This document shows, piece after piece, positions 31,641 through 39,789 of a stretch of DNA of 46,165 bases. This DNA is from Mycobacterium gordonae (GTDB taxonomy: Bacteria; Actinomycetota; Actinomycetes; Mycobacteriales; Mycobacteriaceae). The translations under genes were made by a program, and so were the position numbers. Location: positions 1 through 46,165 of the forward strand of contig NZ_LKTM01000331.1 of NCBI RefSeq assembly GCF_001417955.2, in the 5' to 3' direction. Position 1 is the stretch's first letter, and every line of letters begins with the position of its first letter. Below the pieces are notes generated by a model. It ran no database searches and was not told the DNA's origin. It saw only the letters and a program-made list of their open reading frames with translations.

Positions 31641-32957
31641 TCTACACCCGATCCGGAGTTGCGTCGCGTTTCCGTCCACGCCGGCAGCGCCTCCGTCGAC
31701 CTGACATTGCCCGCCGCGGTGCCCGTTGCGGAGTTGATCCCGCCGATCGTCGATGTGTTGGGGGGCGTGACACCGGGGGCGCGCTACCACCTGGCGCGGC
31801 TCGGCTGCGCCCCGTTGCCGAACTCGACAACACTGCGGCAGAACGGTGTTCGTGACGGTACCGCGTTGGTGCTGAGCCGGCAGCCGCCCGCACCCCCGGC
31901 CGTGCGTTACGACGACGAGGCCCAAGCGGTGTCCGCGGCGCTGGTCCGCTCCCCGCGGTCCTGGCGGGGAATGACCGCCGGTCTGGCCGCCGCCTGCTTC
32001 GCCGGCGTAGGCGCGCTGGTGCTGGTTCGCTGGGCAGGTGGCGCCGCCCATGCCGACATCGCCGCAGCGGCAGCGGTCGTCGCCGCTGTAACTGCCCTGA
32101 TGTCTGCGGTTATCGTCCTGCGCGTCCACCGTGACCCGATCGCCGGCCTCACCCTCAACCTCATTGCCACAACGTCTGCGGCACTGGCTGGTCTGCTCGC
32201 GGTGCCCGGTGCTCCCGGCGCCCCGCATCTGCTGCTCGCCGCGATGGCGGCCGGCGCCATGGCGGTCCTGGCGGCCCGCGTAACCGGTTGTGGCTCCGTC
32301 ACATTGGTCGCGACGGCATGCTGTGCGCTGGTCGCGGCCGCGGCCGCGCTGGCCATCATCGTCACCGGAGCGCCGTCGCACGCCGTCGGGTCGGTGACCG
32401 CGCTCGCCTGCCTAGGACTTATCGAGGTCTCACCGCGGCTGTCGATCCGGTTGGCCGGCCTGGTGCCCGGCATCGAGCACGATGACCCCAGGCCCGAAAG
32501 TGAACTGACGGCCAGGGCCTTGCGTGCCGACAGTTGGCTGACCGGTCTGCGCGGCGGCTGCGCGGCGGCTGCGGCCGTTGCCGCCGCGACCGCCGCGCTG
32601 GCCGTACACCGGGCGATCGCGCTGGCCGCCCTCACCGCAGCCGTGTTGATGCTGCACGCACGGACCGACAGGGCACGGGCACCGATGTATGTCATCATCG
32701 GAATCGGCACGCTGACAACCACATTCGTGATTGCGGCCGTCGACCTGCCGCAGCAGGCGCCGTGGATCGCCGCGCTGTCCGCTGCGGCGGCTGTCGCAGC
32801 GATCTACCCGGGTTTCGTGGCTCCCGCCGTCACGCCGATGGCGCGCCGCGGTGTCAATGCCATGGGGTGCATTGCGCTCGCCGCCGTGGCTCCGCTGGCG
32901 TGCTGGACGTGTGGCGCGTTCGGCGCCGTCCGCGGCTTGAGTCTGGTTCGTGCGTGA
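31638..32957 (+). CDS. eccD4: ESX-4 membrane channel protein EccD4
   Basis: EccD forms most of the membrane region of the type VII secretion complex. The 439-residue product has an N-terminal ubiquitin-like domain (about 8-85; RRVSVHAGSASVDLTL) followed by many Ala/Val/Leu-rich membrane helices, about eleven expected for the family. The frame is open upstream into the divergent eccC4 region, but residues before MSTPDPELRRVS look unlike EccD and the ATG fits the leaderless element. The TGA overlaps the mycP4 GTG in a GTGA junction, coupling the two. Confidence 0.93.
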   Translation: MSTPDPELRRVSVHAGSASVDLTLPAAVPVAELIPPIVDVLGGVTPGARYHLARLGCAPLPNSTTLRQNGVRDGTALVLSRQPPAPPAVRYDDEAQAVSAALVRSPRSWRGMTAGLAAACFAGVGALVLVRWAGGAAHADIAAAAAVVAAVTALMSAVIVLRVHRDPIAGLTLNLIATTSAALAGLLAVPGAPGAPHLLLAAMAAGAMAVLAARVTGCGSVTLVATACCALVAAAAALAIIVTGAPSHAVGSVTALACLGLIEVSPRLSIRLAGLVPGIEHDDPRPESELTARALRADSWLTGLRGGCAAAAAVAAATAALAVHRAIALAALTAAVLMLHARTDRARAPMYVIIGIGTLTTTFVIAAVDLPQQAPWIAALSAAAAVAAIYPGFVAPAVTPMARRGVNAMGCIALAAVAPLACWTCGAFGAVRGLSLVRA

Positions 32958-34261
32958 GCGCCGTCCGGGTGGTGCGTCCCCTGCTCGTCGCGGTGCTGGT
33001 GTCCCAGTGTGCGGCACCGCCCGCGCAGGCGGTCACGCCGCCGACGGTCGACGAGAAGTGGCTGCCGGCGCCGGCATTGCCGGCACCCGTGCAACCCACC
33101 GTGCAACGAGAGACGTGCGCGGTGGCCACGATGGAACCCGGTGGCGCAGAGGCGCCGGCGCAGCTCGCGGGCATCGACCTGCCGCAGATCTGGCAACTCA
33201 CCCGAGGTTCAGGTCAGCGAGTTGCCGTCATCGACACCGGAGTGCACCGGCACCCCCTACTGAAGAACCTGATAGCCGGCGGTGATTACGTGGCCACCGG
33301 AGACGGCACCCAGGACTGCGACGCCCACGGCACCCTGGTCGCCGGCATCATCGCCGCCGCAACGGATTCCGCATACACCGGGATAGCTCCCGACGTCACG
33401 CTGATCAGCATCCGCCAGTCCAGCTCCAAGTTCGCGCCTGCCGCCAAACGCTCCGACGGCGGTGTCGGCGACGTCGCGACGCTGGCCAGGGCCGTGCGCA
33501 CGGCCGCCGATCTGGGGGCCACCGTGATCAACATTTCGTCCGTCGCCTGCGCCCCGGTGGCCCAGGCGCCCGACGACCGGGCGCTGGGCGCCGCACTCGC
33601 CTATGCGGTGGACGTCAAGAACGCGGTTGTGGTGGCGGCGGCCGGCAACAGCGGGTCGCACTGCCCACCCCAGCCGGCCGGCGTCACTCGCGACACCGTG
33701 GCGGTGGTGGTCAGCCCAGCCTGGTACGACGACTACGTGCTGACCGTCGGTTCGGTTGATTCCCAGGGCATTCCGTCATCGTTCACCGTGGCCGGTCCGT
33801 GGGTGGATGTCGCGGCCACGGGTGAGGGGGTCACCTCGCTCAACCCGGTCGGTGACGGACTGGTGAACCGGACCGACGGACAATCGGCCATCTCGGGCAC
33901 CAGCTACGCGGCTCCGGTCGTCAGCGGACTGGCCGCCCTGATCCGGGCCCGCTTCCCGGCGTTGACCGCCCGTCAGGTGATGCAGCGCATCGAGGCCACT
34001 GCGCACCACCCGGCCGCCGGATGGGACCCGCTGGTCGGCAACGGCACCATCGACGCTCTCGCTGCGGTCAGCGCCGACATCCCGCCCAGTGCCGCACCCG
34101 GTGCCAAGCCGCTCGGCGTGCCGGCACCGGGTACCAGCACCCGCCCGGACAACCGGCGGCGCATGGTCGTCGGCGCCGCGATCTGCCTGACGCTCATGCT
34201 GGGGGCGCTGGCGACGAGTCGACGCTCAGGGTCCCGGCTGCAGGGTGTCCCGGGCGACTGA
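32954..34261 (+). CDS. mycP4: ESX-4 mycosin, membrane-anchored subtilisin-like protease MycP4
   Basis: Mycosins are subtilases needed for a stable ESX complex, sitting on its periplasmic side. With the GTG start overlapping the eccD4 stop, the protein has 435 residues. It has a Sec signal peptide (about 1-26, ending AAPPAQA), catalytic Asp94 (VAVIDTGVHRHP), His125 (DCDAHGTLVAGI) and Ser317 (AISGTSYAAP), and oxyanion Asn232 (AAAGNSG). A proline-rich linker leads to a C-terminal membrane helix (about 405-428) and a short basic tail. All catalytic residues are present. A much longer open frame upstream lies inside eccD4 and is not used. The 3' end overlaps eccB4 convergently by 36 bases. Confidence 0.95.
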   Translation: MSAVRVVRPLLVAVLVSQCAAPPAQAVTPPTVDEKWLPAPALPAPVQPTVQRETCAVATMEPGGAEAPAQLAGIDLPQIWQLTRGSGQRVAVIDTGVHRHPLLKNLIAGGDYVATGDGTQDCDAHGTLVAGIIAAATDSAYTGIAPDVTLISIRQSSSKFAPAAKRSDGGVGDVATLARAVRTAADLGATVINISSVACAPVAQAPDDRALGAALAYAVDVKNAVVVAAAGNSGSHCPPQPAGVTRDTVAVVVSPAWYDDYVLTVGSVDSQGIPSSFTVAGPWVDVAATGEGVTSLNPVGDGLVNRTDGQSAISGTSYAAPVVSGLAALIRARFPALTARQVMQRIEATAHHPAAGWDPLVGNGTIDALAAVSADIPPSAAPGAKPLGVPAPGTSTRPDNRRRMVVGAAICLTLMLGALATSRRSGSRLQGVPGD

Positions 34262-35590
34262 CGCCTTCTCCCGGCTCAGTTCCGGTCCGCACGGCAACGC
34301 GGCCAGCACCGGCCACGGCGCCGGCGTTGGCGTCGCTGGCAGCCCGAGCAGGTGAGCCGCTTCGTCGTCGTGGATCGCGAACCGCACCCCGGTGTCGGTC
34401 ACCAGATAGCGAGTGTCCACCCGGGTGCTGTTTCCGACCCGGCTCTGCGTGGCCACGTAGGCACTGTGGCCCGCGGCGAGGGAGAATGCATCCACCGCCG
34501 GTCCGGGTCCGTCGGCTTGCGCCAGCCTCACCGCCCCCGTGGCCGACGGGCGCGGGTCGGCCAGAAATCCGATGTCGGGCGGACCCGACGCGACGGGAGT
34601 CCACACCGCACACCACGTCGAACCCCCGGGGTCCGACGGCACCTGCTCGGGGATCCCGGAGACCGGCAATGTGTCCACGCTGGGGGCCGTGCGCAGCAGG
34701 CCGGGGTCCACGGTGGTGATCTCGGCCGAGACCTCGAACCGGAGCAGGTCCGCGATGACCTGGCTGATTCGCTGGACCCCGGCGTTGAGCACGACGTAAT
34801 ACTCGTCACCCGCGGCGCGTGTGATTCGTAGCACAGTGCCCACCCGAAACCCGGGCAGCCATGCCCCCGCGGGGCCGCCCGCGCCAGGTAGCCGGGGAGC
34901 CGCGATGGGCGGTGCCTCCGGAACGGCATTCAGCAAAGTCTGAGAGACGATGCGTGGAGCCCGGTCCGGCAACCTCAACGCTCGCACGACAGCACGATCG
35001 GCGAGGTCCACCAGCGCCCGCCGGCCGCGGTACAGCAGGTAGGCCGGCCCGCCGGTACGGGCGGCCACCAGCAGCGCTTGTCCGCCGCCGACGCGACCGG
35101 CCGGCGAATCCACCCCCAGTAAGACCGCCGTCCCTCCCGCACTGTCACACACCGTCCAGCGCGACTCCTGCGCAGGCAGCGCCGGAGCAATCAATCCCGG
35201 TGCTCCCGGAATACCAAGCAGTGGGCCGCGTTTGGTCCGCGCCAGCGCAGACTCCGCCACCGGTCGCGGATTGGCATCGGTCGCGGCGATCAACCGCGCA
35301 GACGCCAGGTTCAGCACCGGATGCCAGGTGTCCGCGACCTTCACATACAGCGCCCCGGAGGCCTGACCCATTACGATCCGAGCGTCGCCCAGACCGGGCT
35401 GAGGCCAGAGCCGGCTGAGGAGCAGGCAACCCGTCAAGGCGATGACGGTCAAGACACACCCCACCGCCAGCGAATTCCGCCACAACCTCCCGGGTGAGCA
35501 CTGCAGCACGTCCAGCAAAGCAATCTCGATGCGCCGCAGCCGGTAACGGTACCCACTCACCTGCAGCCACGTCGCCACCTGCAGCGCCAC
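34226..35590 (-). CDS. eccB4: ESX-4 core component EccB4
   Basis: EccB is a core component of the type VII membrane complex with a large periplasmic domain. The 454-residue protein shows the family N-terminus: ATWLQVSGYRYRLRRIEIAL in the cytoplasm, one membrane helix at about 40-60, then the periplasmic part with LYVKVADTWHPVLNLASARLI, GIPGAP and YYVVLNAGVQRISQV. The GTG start at 35590 has GGGAGA just upstream. It is convergent with mycP4 (36-base overlap) and divergent from cut3. The genes of ESX-4 therefore lie in three transcription units here. Confidence 0.94.
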   Translation of the reverse strand: MALQVATWLQVSGYRYRLRRIEIALLDVLQCSPGRLWRNSLAVGCVLTVIALTGCLLLSRLWPQPGLGDARIVMGQASGALYVKVADTWHPVLNLASARLIAATDANPRPVAESALARTKRGPLLGIPGAPGLIAPALPAQESRWTVCDSAGGTAVLLGVDSPAGRVGGGQALLVAARTGGPAYLLYRGRRALVDLADRAVVRALRLPDRAPRIVSQTLLNAVPEAPPIAAPRLPGAGGPAGAWLPGFRVGTVLRITRAAGDEYYVVLNAGVQRISQVIADLLRFEVSAEITTVDPGLLRTAPSVDTLPVSGIPEQVPSDPGGSTWCAVWTPVASGPPDIGFLADPRPSATGAVRLAQADGPGPAVDAFSLAAGHSAYVATQSRVGNSTRVDTRYLVTDTGVRFAIHDDEAAHLLGLPATPTPAPWPVLAALPCGPELSREKASVARDTLQPGP

Positions 35591-35697
35591 ACATCTCCCA
35601 TATCGTCGTCCTGCCCGTCGGTTACGGTAGGCCGTCCACGGGCTGCGCCTGACCCGTTATCCACAACGCTGGAGGTTTTGCTCTGCCGCGCCGCGGG

Positions 35698-35712
35698 TAA
35701 AATTTCGGCGTG
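35698..35712 (+). promoter_or_regulatory. Leaderless-type -10 element at the cut3 start
   Basis: TAAAAT at 35698-35703 is a strong TANNNT -10 hexamer, followed by six bases and GTG 35710. Transcription would then begin at or next to the start codon. A GGAGG at 35671-35675 is too far upstream to serve this GTG. Confidence 0.6.
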
Positions 35713-36522
35713 TATCAGCACTTCATGCGCCTTGCCGGTCGGGCCGGTGTAGGCCTCGCAGCCCTGTTCGCCGCTGTCCTGCCGGTCAGCCCGCTCGCCT
35801 CGGCGCCGTCCGCGTGGGCCGACGACTGCCCTGACGCCGAGGTGGTGTTCGCCCGGGGAACCAATGAGGCTCCGGGCCTGGGCCGGGTGGGCGACGCGTT
35901 CGTGGACTCGCTGCGTCAACAAACCAGTGGTCTCAACATCCGCACCTACGGCGTCAACTACGCGGCCAGCAAGTTGCAATTGCACGGCGGCGATGGAGCC
36001 AATGACGTGATCACTCACGTCAAAGCCACGGTGTCCTCCTGCCCGAACACCAAAATCGTGCTGGGCGGTTACTCGCAGGGTGCGTCCGTGATGGACATCG
36101 TGGCCGGCGTTCCGATCGGCGGCATCAGTTGGGGCAGTTCCCTGCCGCCCGAATACGTCGGCAACGTCGCGGCGGTGGTCACCTTCGGCGACATCGCCGA
36201 CCGTGCCGGCGGATCACTGCCTACCAAGAGCACCCTGCTCGGCTCCAAAGCCGTCGACTACTGCAATCCGCAGGACCCGATCTGCCACGCCGGCGCCGGC
36301 AACGAGTGGAGCGGACATACCGAAGGCTACGTGCCCTTCTACACGACCCAGGGGGCCGCTTTCGCCGCGCCCAAGATCATGAACGGCACTCCGCACATGC
36401 CCGGCCAGCTGCCCCTCGTTCCTCAGATACCGGGCGTCGTGCCGCAGAACCCCGCCCTGGCACCGCAGGTGCCCGCCACTCCCATCACTCCGGTGCAGCA
36501 GCCCGTCGTTCAGGTGCAGTGA
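35710..36522 (+). CDS. cut3: Secreted cutinase-family esterase/lipase (Cut3-like)
   Basis: Mycobacterial cutinase-like proteins are secreted serine esterases acting on lipids and esters. The 270-residue precursor has a signal peptide (about 1-37, cleavage after SAWA). The serine hydrolase triad is Ser122 (GGYSQGAS), Asp189 (NPQDPICHAG) and His203 (SGHTEGYV), with cysteines at 40/111 and 185/192 placed for two disulfides. The tail after residue 225 is Pro/Gln/Val-rich low complexity (VPQIPGVVPQNP), which could interact with the cell wall. GTG 35710 is preferred from the promoter spacing; ATG 35725 is an alternative. Position next to ESX-4 matches H37Rv Rv3451. Confidence 0.93.
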   Translation: MYQHFMRLAGRAGVGLAALFAAVLPVSPLASAPSAWADDCPDAEVVFARGTNEAPGLGRVGDAFVDSLRQQTSGLNIRTYGVNYAASKLQLHGGDGANDVITHVKATVSSCPNTKIVLGGYSQGASVMDIVAGVPIGGISWGSSLPPEYVGNVAAVVTFGDIADRAGGSLPTKSTLLGSKAVDYCNPQDPICHAGAGNEWSGHTEGYVPFYTTQGAAFAAPKIMNGTPHMPGQLPLVPQIPGVVPQNPALAPQVPATPITPVQQPVVQVQ

Positions 36523-36540
36523 CGCACCGTCGACAACGCC

Positions 36541-36556
36541 TAGCATTGGGGCCATG
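36541..36556 (+). promoter_or_regulatory. Leaderless-type -10 element at the cut4 start
   Basis: TAGCAT at 36541-36546 fits TANNNT and is followed by seven bases before ATG 36554, the same layout as at eccD4. It suggests cut4 is transcribed on its own, leaderless, rather than only by read-through from cut3. Confidence 0.55.
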
Positions 36557-37192
36557 AGATGCGCCCCCCTGGGTCGGTTGACGGCCGCCGCACTCGCGGC
36601 GGCCGCTCTGTTGGTGGCCCCTCCGCTGGCACCGCCGGCGCAGGCAGCTTGCCCGGACGTCGAGGTGATCTTCGCCCGCGGAACCGGCGAGCCGCCCGGC
36701 CTCGGCCGGGTGGGTAACGCTCTGGTCGGGTCGCTGCGCCAGCAGACCGGCCGCAATATCGGCGCCTACGGTGTGAACTATCCCGCCAGCCGGGACTTCC
36801 TGGCCGCCACCGACGGAGCCAACGACGCCAGCGACCATGTGCAGCAGATGGCCAACTCCTGCCCCGACACCAGGATGGTGCTCGGTGGCTATTCCCAGGG
36901 CGCCGCGGTTATCGACATCGTCACCGCCGCACCGCTGGCCGGCCTCGGTTTCACCCAGCCACTGCCACCCGAAGCTGCCGACCATGTCTCCGCGGTCACC
37001 CTGTTCGGCAATCCGTCCGGCCGGGCCGGCGGCTTGTTGACCGCGCTGAGCCCGCAATTCGGCGGCAAAATACTCAACCTGTGCAACGAGGGCGACCCGA
37101 TCTGCTCCGACGGCAACGTATGGAAGGCGCACCTGGGCTACGTCCCCGGCCTGACCAATGAGGCCGCAAACTTCGTCGCGGGCAGGATTTAG
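36554..37192 (+). CDS. cut4: Secreted cutinase-family esterase/lipase (Cut4-like)
   Basis: The 212-residue precursor has a signal peptide (about 1-31, ending PPAQA). The catalytic residues are Ser114 (GGYSQGAA), Asp181 (NEGDPICSDG) and His193 (KAHLGYVPG). It is a tandem paralogue of the preceding cutinase: both share VIFARGT, PGLGRVG and YGVNY segments, but this copy lacks the Pro/Gln tail. Substrates cannot be told from sequence. It lies 31 bases after cut3 and its stop overlaps the convergent truA stop by four bases. Confidence 0.93.
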   Translation: MRCAPLGRLTAAALAAAALLVAPPLAPPAQAACPDVEVIFARGTGEPPGLGRVGNALVGSLRQQTGRNIGAYGVNYPASRDFLAATDGANDASDHVQQMANSCPDTRMVLGGYSQGAAVIDIVTAAPLAGLGFTQPLPPEAADHVSAVTLFGNPSGRAGGLLTALSPQFGGKILNLCNEGDPICSDGNVWKAHLGYVPGLTNEAANFVAGRI

Positions 37193-38022
37193 CGGGGCGA
37201 ACGGATGTCGCGGGTGATCAGATTGCGCGCGGCCAGCTGGTCATCCGGCGGGTAGTCCACTCCGATCAGCGTCAGGCCTTGCGGTGGCGCTGCCGCGAAA
37301 TCGCTGGATCGGCTTGTCGCGCTGAGCAGTTCACGACACCAACGCGGGTCTCGCCGATGCTCGCCGACGGCCAGCAGGGCACCGACCAATGAGCGCACCA
37401 TGGACCAGCAGAATGCGTCGGCGCTCACGTGCGCGGTGACCAGATCCCCGTCGCGCGTCCAGTCCAGCCGTTGCAGCTCCCGAATCGTGGTGGCACCTGC
37501 ACGGTGCCGGCAGAAAGCCGCAAAATCGTGCAGTCCCAACAGTTCTCGCGATGCGCAGATCATCGCGTCCAGGTCCAGCGCGCGTGGCCAGGCGGTGACG
37601 AACCGCGCCTGCTGCGGCAGCACGCCGTAGGGCGCTGTCGACAGTCGATACACGTAATGCCGCCGCAGCGCCGAGAACCGGGCGTCAAAACCAGCTGGCG
37701 CACGCGTGATCTCGATGACCCGGACGTCGGCCGGCAGAAACCGCCCCAACCGGCGTACCAGCGATCCGAACTCCGGATCGCCCGCGCGGTCTGATCGCGA
37801 ATAGGCGTGCGGCAAGGCGTCAGCGGGAACATCGGCATGAGCCACCTGCGCGGTGGCGTGTACGCCGGCGTCGGTGCGGCCGGCCGCGCGTAGCCGCACC
37901 GGCGTGCGGAACACGGTCGTCAGCGCCGCATCGAGGACGCCGGCGACCGTGCGTTGCTCCGCTTGCGCCGCCCAGCCCGCGAATTCGGTTCCGTCGTAGG
38001 CGATATCAAGCCGCAGACGGAC
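37189..38022 (-). CDS. truA: tRNA pseudouridine(38-40) synthase TruA, start codon unclear
   Basis: TruA makes pseudouridine at positions 38-40 of tRNA anticodon stems. The conserved N-terminus VRLRLDIAYDGTEFAGWAAQ begins at GTC 38022, and catalytic Asp51 is in RAAGRTDAGVHA. The C-terminal half with FCWSMVRSLVGALL is intact. No ATG, GTG or TTG exists in this frame between a stop near 38250, inside rplQ, and GTG 37914. That GTG would delete about 36 conserved residues. A GTG at 38030 overlaps the rplQ TAG (TAGTG) just where a coupled start is expected, but is one base out of frame; a fifth G in the following GGGG run would join them. The 5' end is therefore approximate. Confidence 0.85.
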   Translation of the reverse strand, partial: VRLRLDIAYDGTEFAGWAAQAEQRTVAGVLDAALTTVFRTPVRLRAAGRTDAGVHATAQVAHADVPADALPHAYSRSDRAGDPEFGSLVRRLGRFLPADVRVIEITRAPAGFDARFSALRRHYVYRLSTAPYGVLPQQARFVTAWPRALDLDAMICASRELLGLHDFAAFCRHRAGATTIRELQRLDWTRDGDLVTAHVSADAFCWSMVRSLVGALLAVGEHRRDPRWCRELLSATSRSSDFAAAPPQGLTLIGVDYPPDDQLAARNLITRDIRSPR

Positions 38023-38029
38023 GTCCCCA

Positions 38030-38611
38030 CTAATTCTCGGAGTTCTCCGACGTCTCGTCGGCCTCGACGGCCTCGGTCTCGACGGCCTCGGTCTCGACGG
38101 CCTCGGTCTCGGTGGCCTCGGTGGCCTCCTCGGCCGTCGGGCCCTCGGCCGCCTCCGGCTCGACCGCCGCCTGAGGCGCCGCCGCCGCCGCGACCGGCGC
38201 GGCCTTCTTCGAGGACTGCACCCGCCGCGCCCGGTCGGCCTCCGACGTCACCGTCTTCTCCCGAACCAGCTCGATCACGGCCATCGGAGCGTTGTCGCCC
38301 TTGCGGTTCTCGACCTTGATGATGCGGGTGTAACCGCCCTCACGGTCGGCGAAGAACGGTCCGATCTCCGCGAACAGGGTGTGCACGACGTCCTTGTCAC
38401 GGATCTTCTTGAGCACCTCACGCCGGTTGTGCAGCGTGCCCTTCTTGGCGTGGGTGATCAGCTTCTCCGCGTAGGGCCGCAACGCCCGCGCCTTGGGCTC
38501 GGTGGTCTTGATCCGGCCGTGCTCGAACAGCGACGTGGCCAGGTTGGCCAGAATCGCCTTCTGGTGCGAGGACGACCCGCCGAGACGAGGACCCTTGGTG
38601 GGCTTGGGCAT
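38030..38611 (-). CDS. rplQ: 50S ribosomal protein L17 with long acidic tail
   Basis: L17 (193 residues) has the core MPKPTKGPRLGGSSSHQKAI, LFEHGRIKTTEPKARALRPY and GGYTRIIKVENRKGDNAPMA in about the first 120 residues. An actinobacterial extension of about 70 residues follows: first Ala/Val/Pro-rich, then strongly acidic with repeated TEAVE units. The tail varies among species. It is the sixth gene of the rpsM-rpoA operon counted from rpmJ, and its TAG overlaps a GTG that looks like the intended truA start. Confidence 0.97.
   Translation of the reverse strand: MPKPTKGPRLGGSSSHQKAILANLATSLFEHGRIKTTEPKARALRPYAEKLITHAKKGTLHNRREVLKKIRDKDVVHTLFAEIGPFFADREGGYTRIIKVENRKGDNAPMAVIELVREKTVTSEADRARRVQSSKKAAPVAAAAAPQAAVEPEAAEGPTAEEATEATETEAVETEAVETEAVEADETSENSEN
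38066..38110. repeat. 15-bp tandem repeat, three perfect units, in rplQ
   Basis: GACGGCCTCGGTCTC is repeated three times without change at 38066-38080, 38081-38095 and 38096-38110, followed by degenerate GGTGGCCTC units. It encodes the five-residue period ETEAV in the L17 tail. The length is a multiple of three, so changes in copy number keep the frame. Confidence 0.85.
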
Positions 38612-38670
38612 TGCGACTTCTCCTATGTGGGGCCGGCCCCCGTATCAGGTAGGGCCGGGACGGGGGTTCT

Positions 38671-39714
38671 TTAAAGCTGCTCGGTTTCGGCGTAGTCCTG
38701 GTCGTCGTAGGCACCCTCGGTGGACCAGGTACCGGTGGCGACGTCGTAGCCGGCGACCTCGGACGGGTCGAAGCTGGGCGGGCTGTCCTTGAGCGACAGA
38801 CCGAGCTGGTGCAGCTTGACCTTCACCTCGTCGATGGACTTCTGCCCGAAGTTGCGGATGTCCAACAGGTCCGACTCGGTGCGGGAGACCAGTTCGCCGA
38901 CGGTGTGCACGCCTTCCCGCTTGAGGCAGTTGTAGGACCGCACGGTCAGGTCCAGGTCGTCGATCGGCAGCGCGAACGAGGCGATGTGGTCCGCCTCGGC
39001 CGGCGACGGCCCGATCTCGATGCCCTCGGCCTCGACGTTGAGTTCGCGTGCCAGACCGAACAATTCGACCAGCGTCTTACCGGCCGAGGCCAGCGCGTCG
39101 CGCGGGGTGATCGAGCTCTTGGTCTCGACGTCCAGGATCAGCTTGTCGAAGTCGGTGCGCTGCTCGACACGGGTCGCGTCCACCTTGTAGGTGACCTTGA
39201 GAACCGGCGAGTAGATGGAATCGACTGGAATACGGCCGATTTCGGCGCCCGAGGCCCGGTTCTGCACCGCCGGCACGTAGCCGCGGCCGCGCTCGACGAC
39301 GAGCTCGACCTCGAGCTTGCCCTTGTCGTTCAGGGTCGCGATGTGCATCGACGGGTTGTGCACGGTGACACCGGCCGGCGGCACGATGTCGCCCGCGGTG
39401 ACCTCACCCGGGCCCTGCTTACGCAGGTACATGGTGACCGGCTCGTCCTCCTCGGAGGACACCACCAGGCTCTTGAGGTTCAGGATGATGTCGGTGACAT
39501 CCTCCTTGACGCCGGGGACCGTGGTGAACTCGTGCAGGACGCCGTCGATGCGGATGCTGGTGACGGCCGCGCCGGGGATCGACGACAGCAGCGTACGCCG
39601 CAGCGAATTGCCAAGGGTGTAACCGAATCCCGGCTCCAGCGGTTCGATGACGAACTGGGACCGGCTGTCGGTGAGGATGTCCTCGGACAGGGTGGGCCGC
39701 TGAGAGATCAGCAT
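38671..39714 (-). CDS. rpoA: RNA polymerase alpha subunit
   Basis: The 347-residue alpha subunit has the assembly domain (LEPGFGYTLGNSLRRTLLSS, about 28-47, then PGVKEDVTDIILNLK). The C-terminal DNA- and activator-binding domain has the helices YNCLKREGVHTVGELVSRTE and NFGQKSIDEVKVKL. A short acidic tail ends AETEQL. The ATG at 39714 follows an AAGGAGAAG ribosome site. It lies between rpsD and rplQ in the conserved alpha operon. Confidence 0.98.
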   Translation of the reverse strand: MLISQRPTLSEDILTDSRSQFVIEPLEPGFGYTLGNSLRRTLLSSIPGAAVTSIRIDGVLHEFTTVPGVKEDVTDIILNLKSLVVSSEEDEPVTMYLRKQGPGEVTAGDIVPPAGVTVHNPSMHIATLNDKGKLEVELVVERGRGYVPAVQNRASGAEIGRIPVDSIYSPVLKVTYKVDATRVEQRTDFDKLILDVETKSSITPRDALASAGKTLVELFGLARELNVEAEGIEIGPSPAEADHIASFALPIDDLDLTVRSYNCLKREGVHTVGELVSRTESDLLDIRNFGQKSIDEVKVKLHQLGLSLKDSPPSFDPSEVAGYDVATGTWSTEGAYDDQDYAETEQL

Positions 39715-39789
39715 TGTTTCTTCTTCTCCTTCTCGGCACCCGCTATTTGATGCCGTTAGGTATCCCGCGCCGGGCGGCGCAGAACATTC

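Noticed and set aside
38028..38030. GTG at the rplQ stop as a normal truA start
   Set aside because: Its frame runs into a TGA after about 38 codons and does not encode TruA. It would need one extra base, so it is reported as an anomaly and not accepted as the start.
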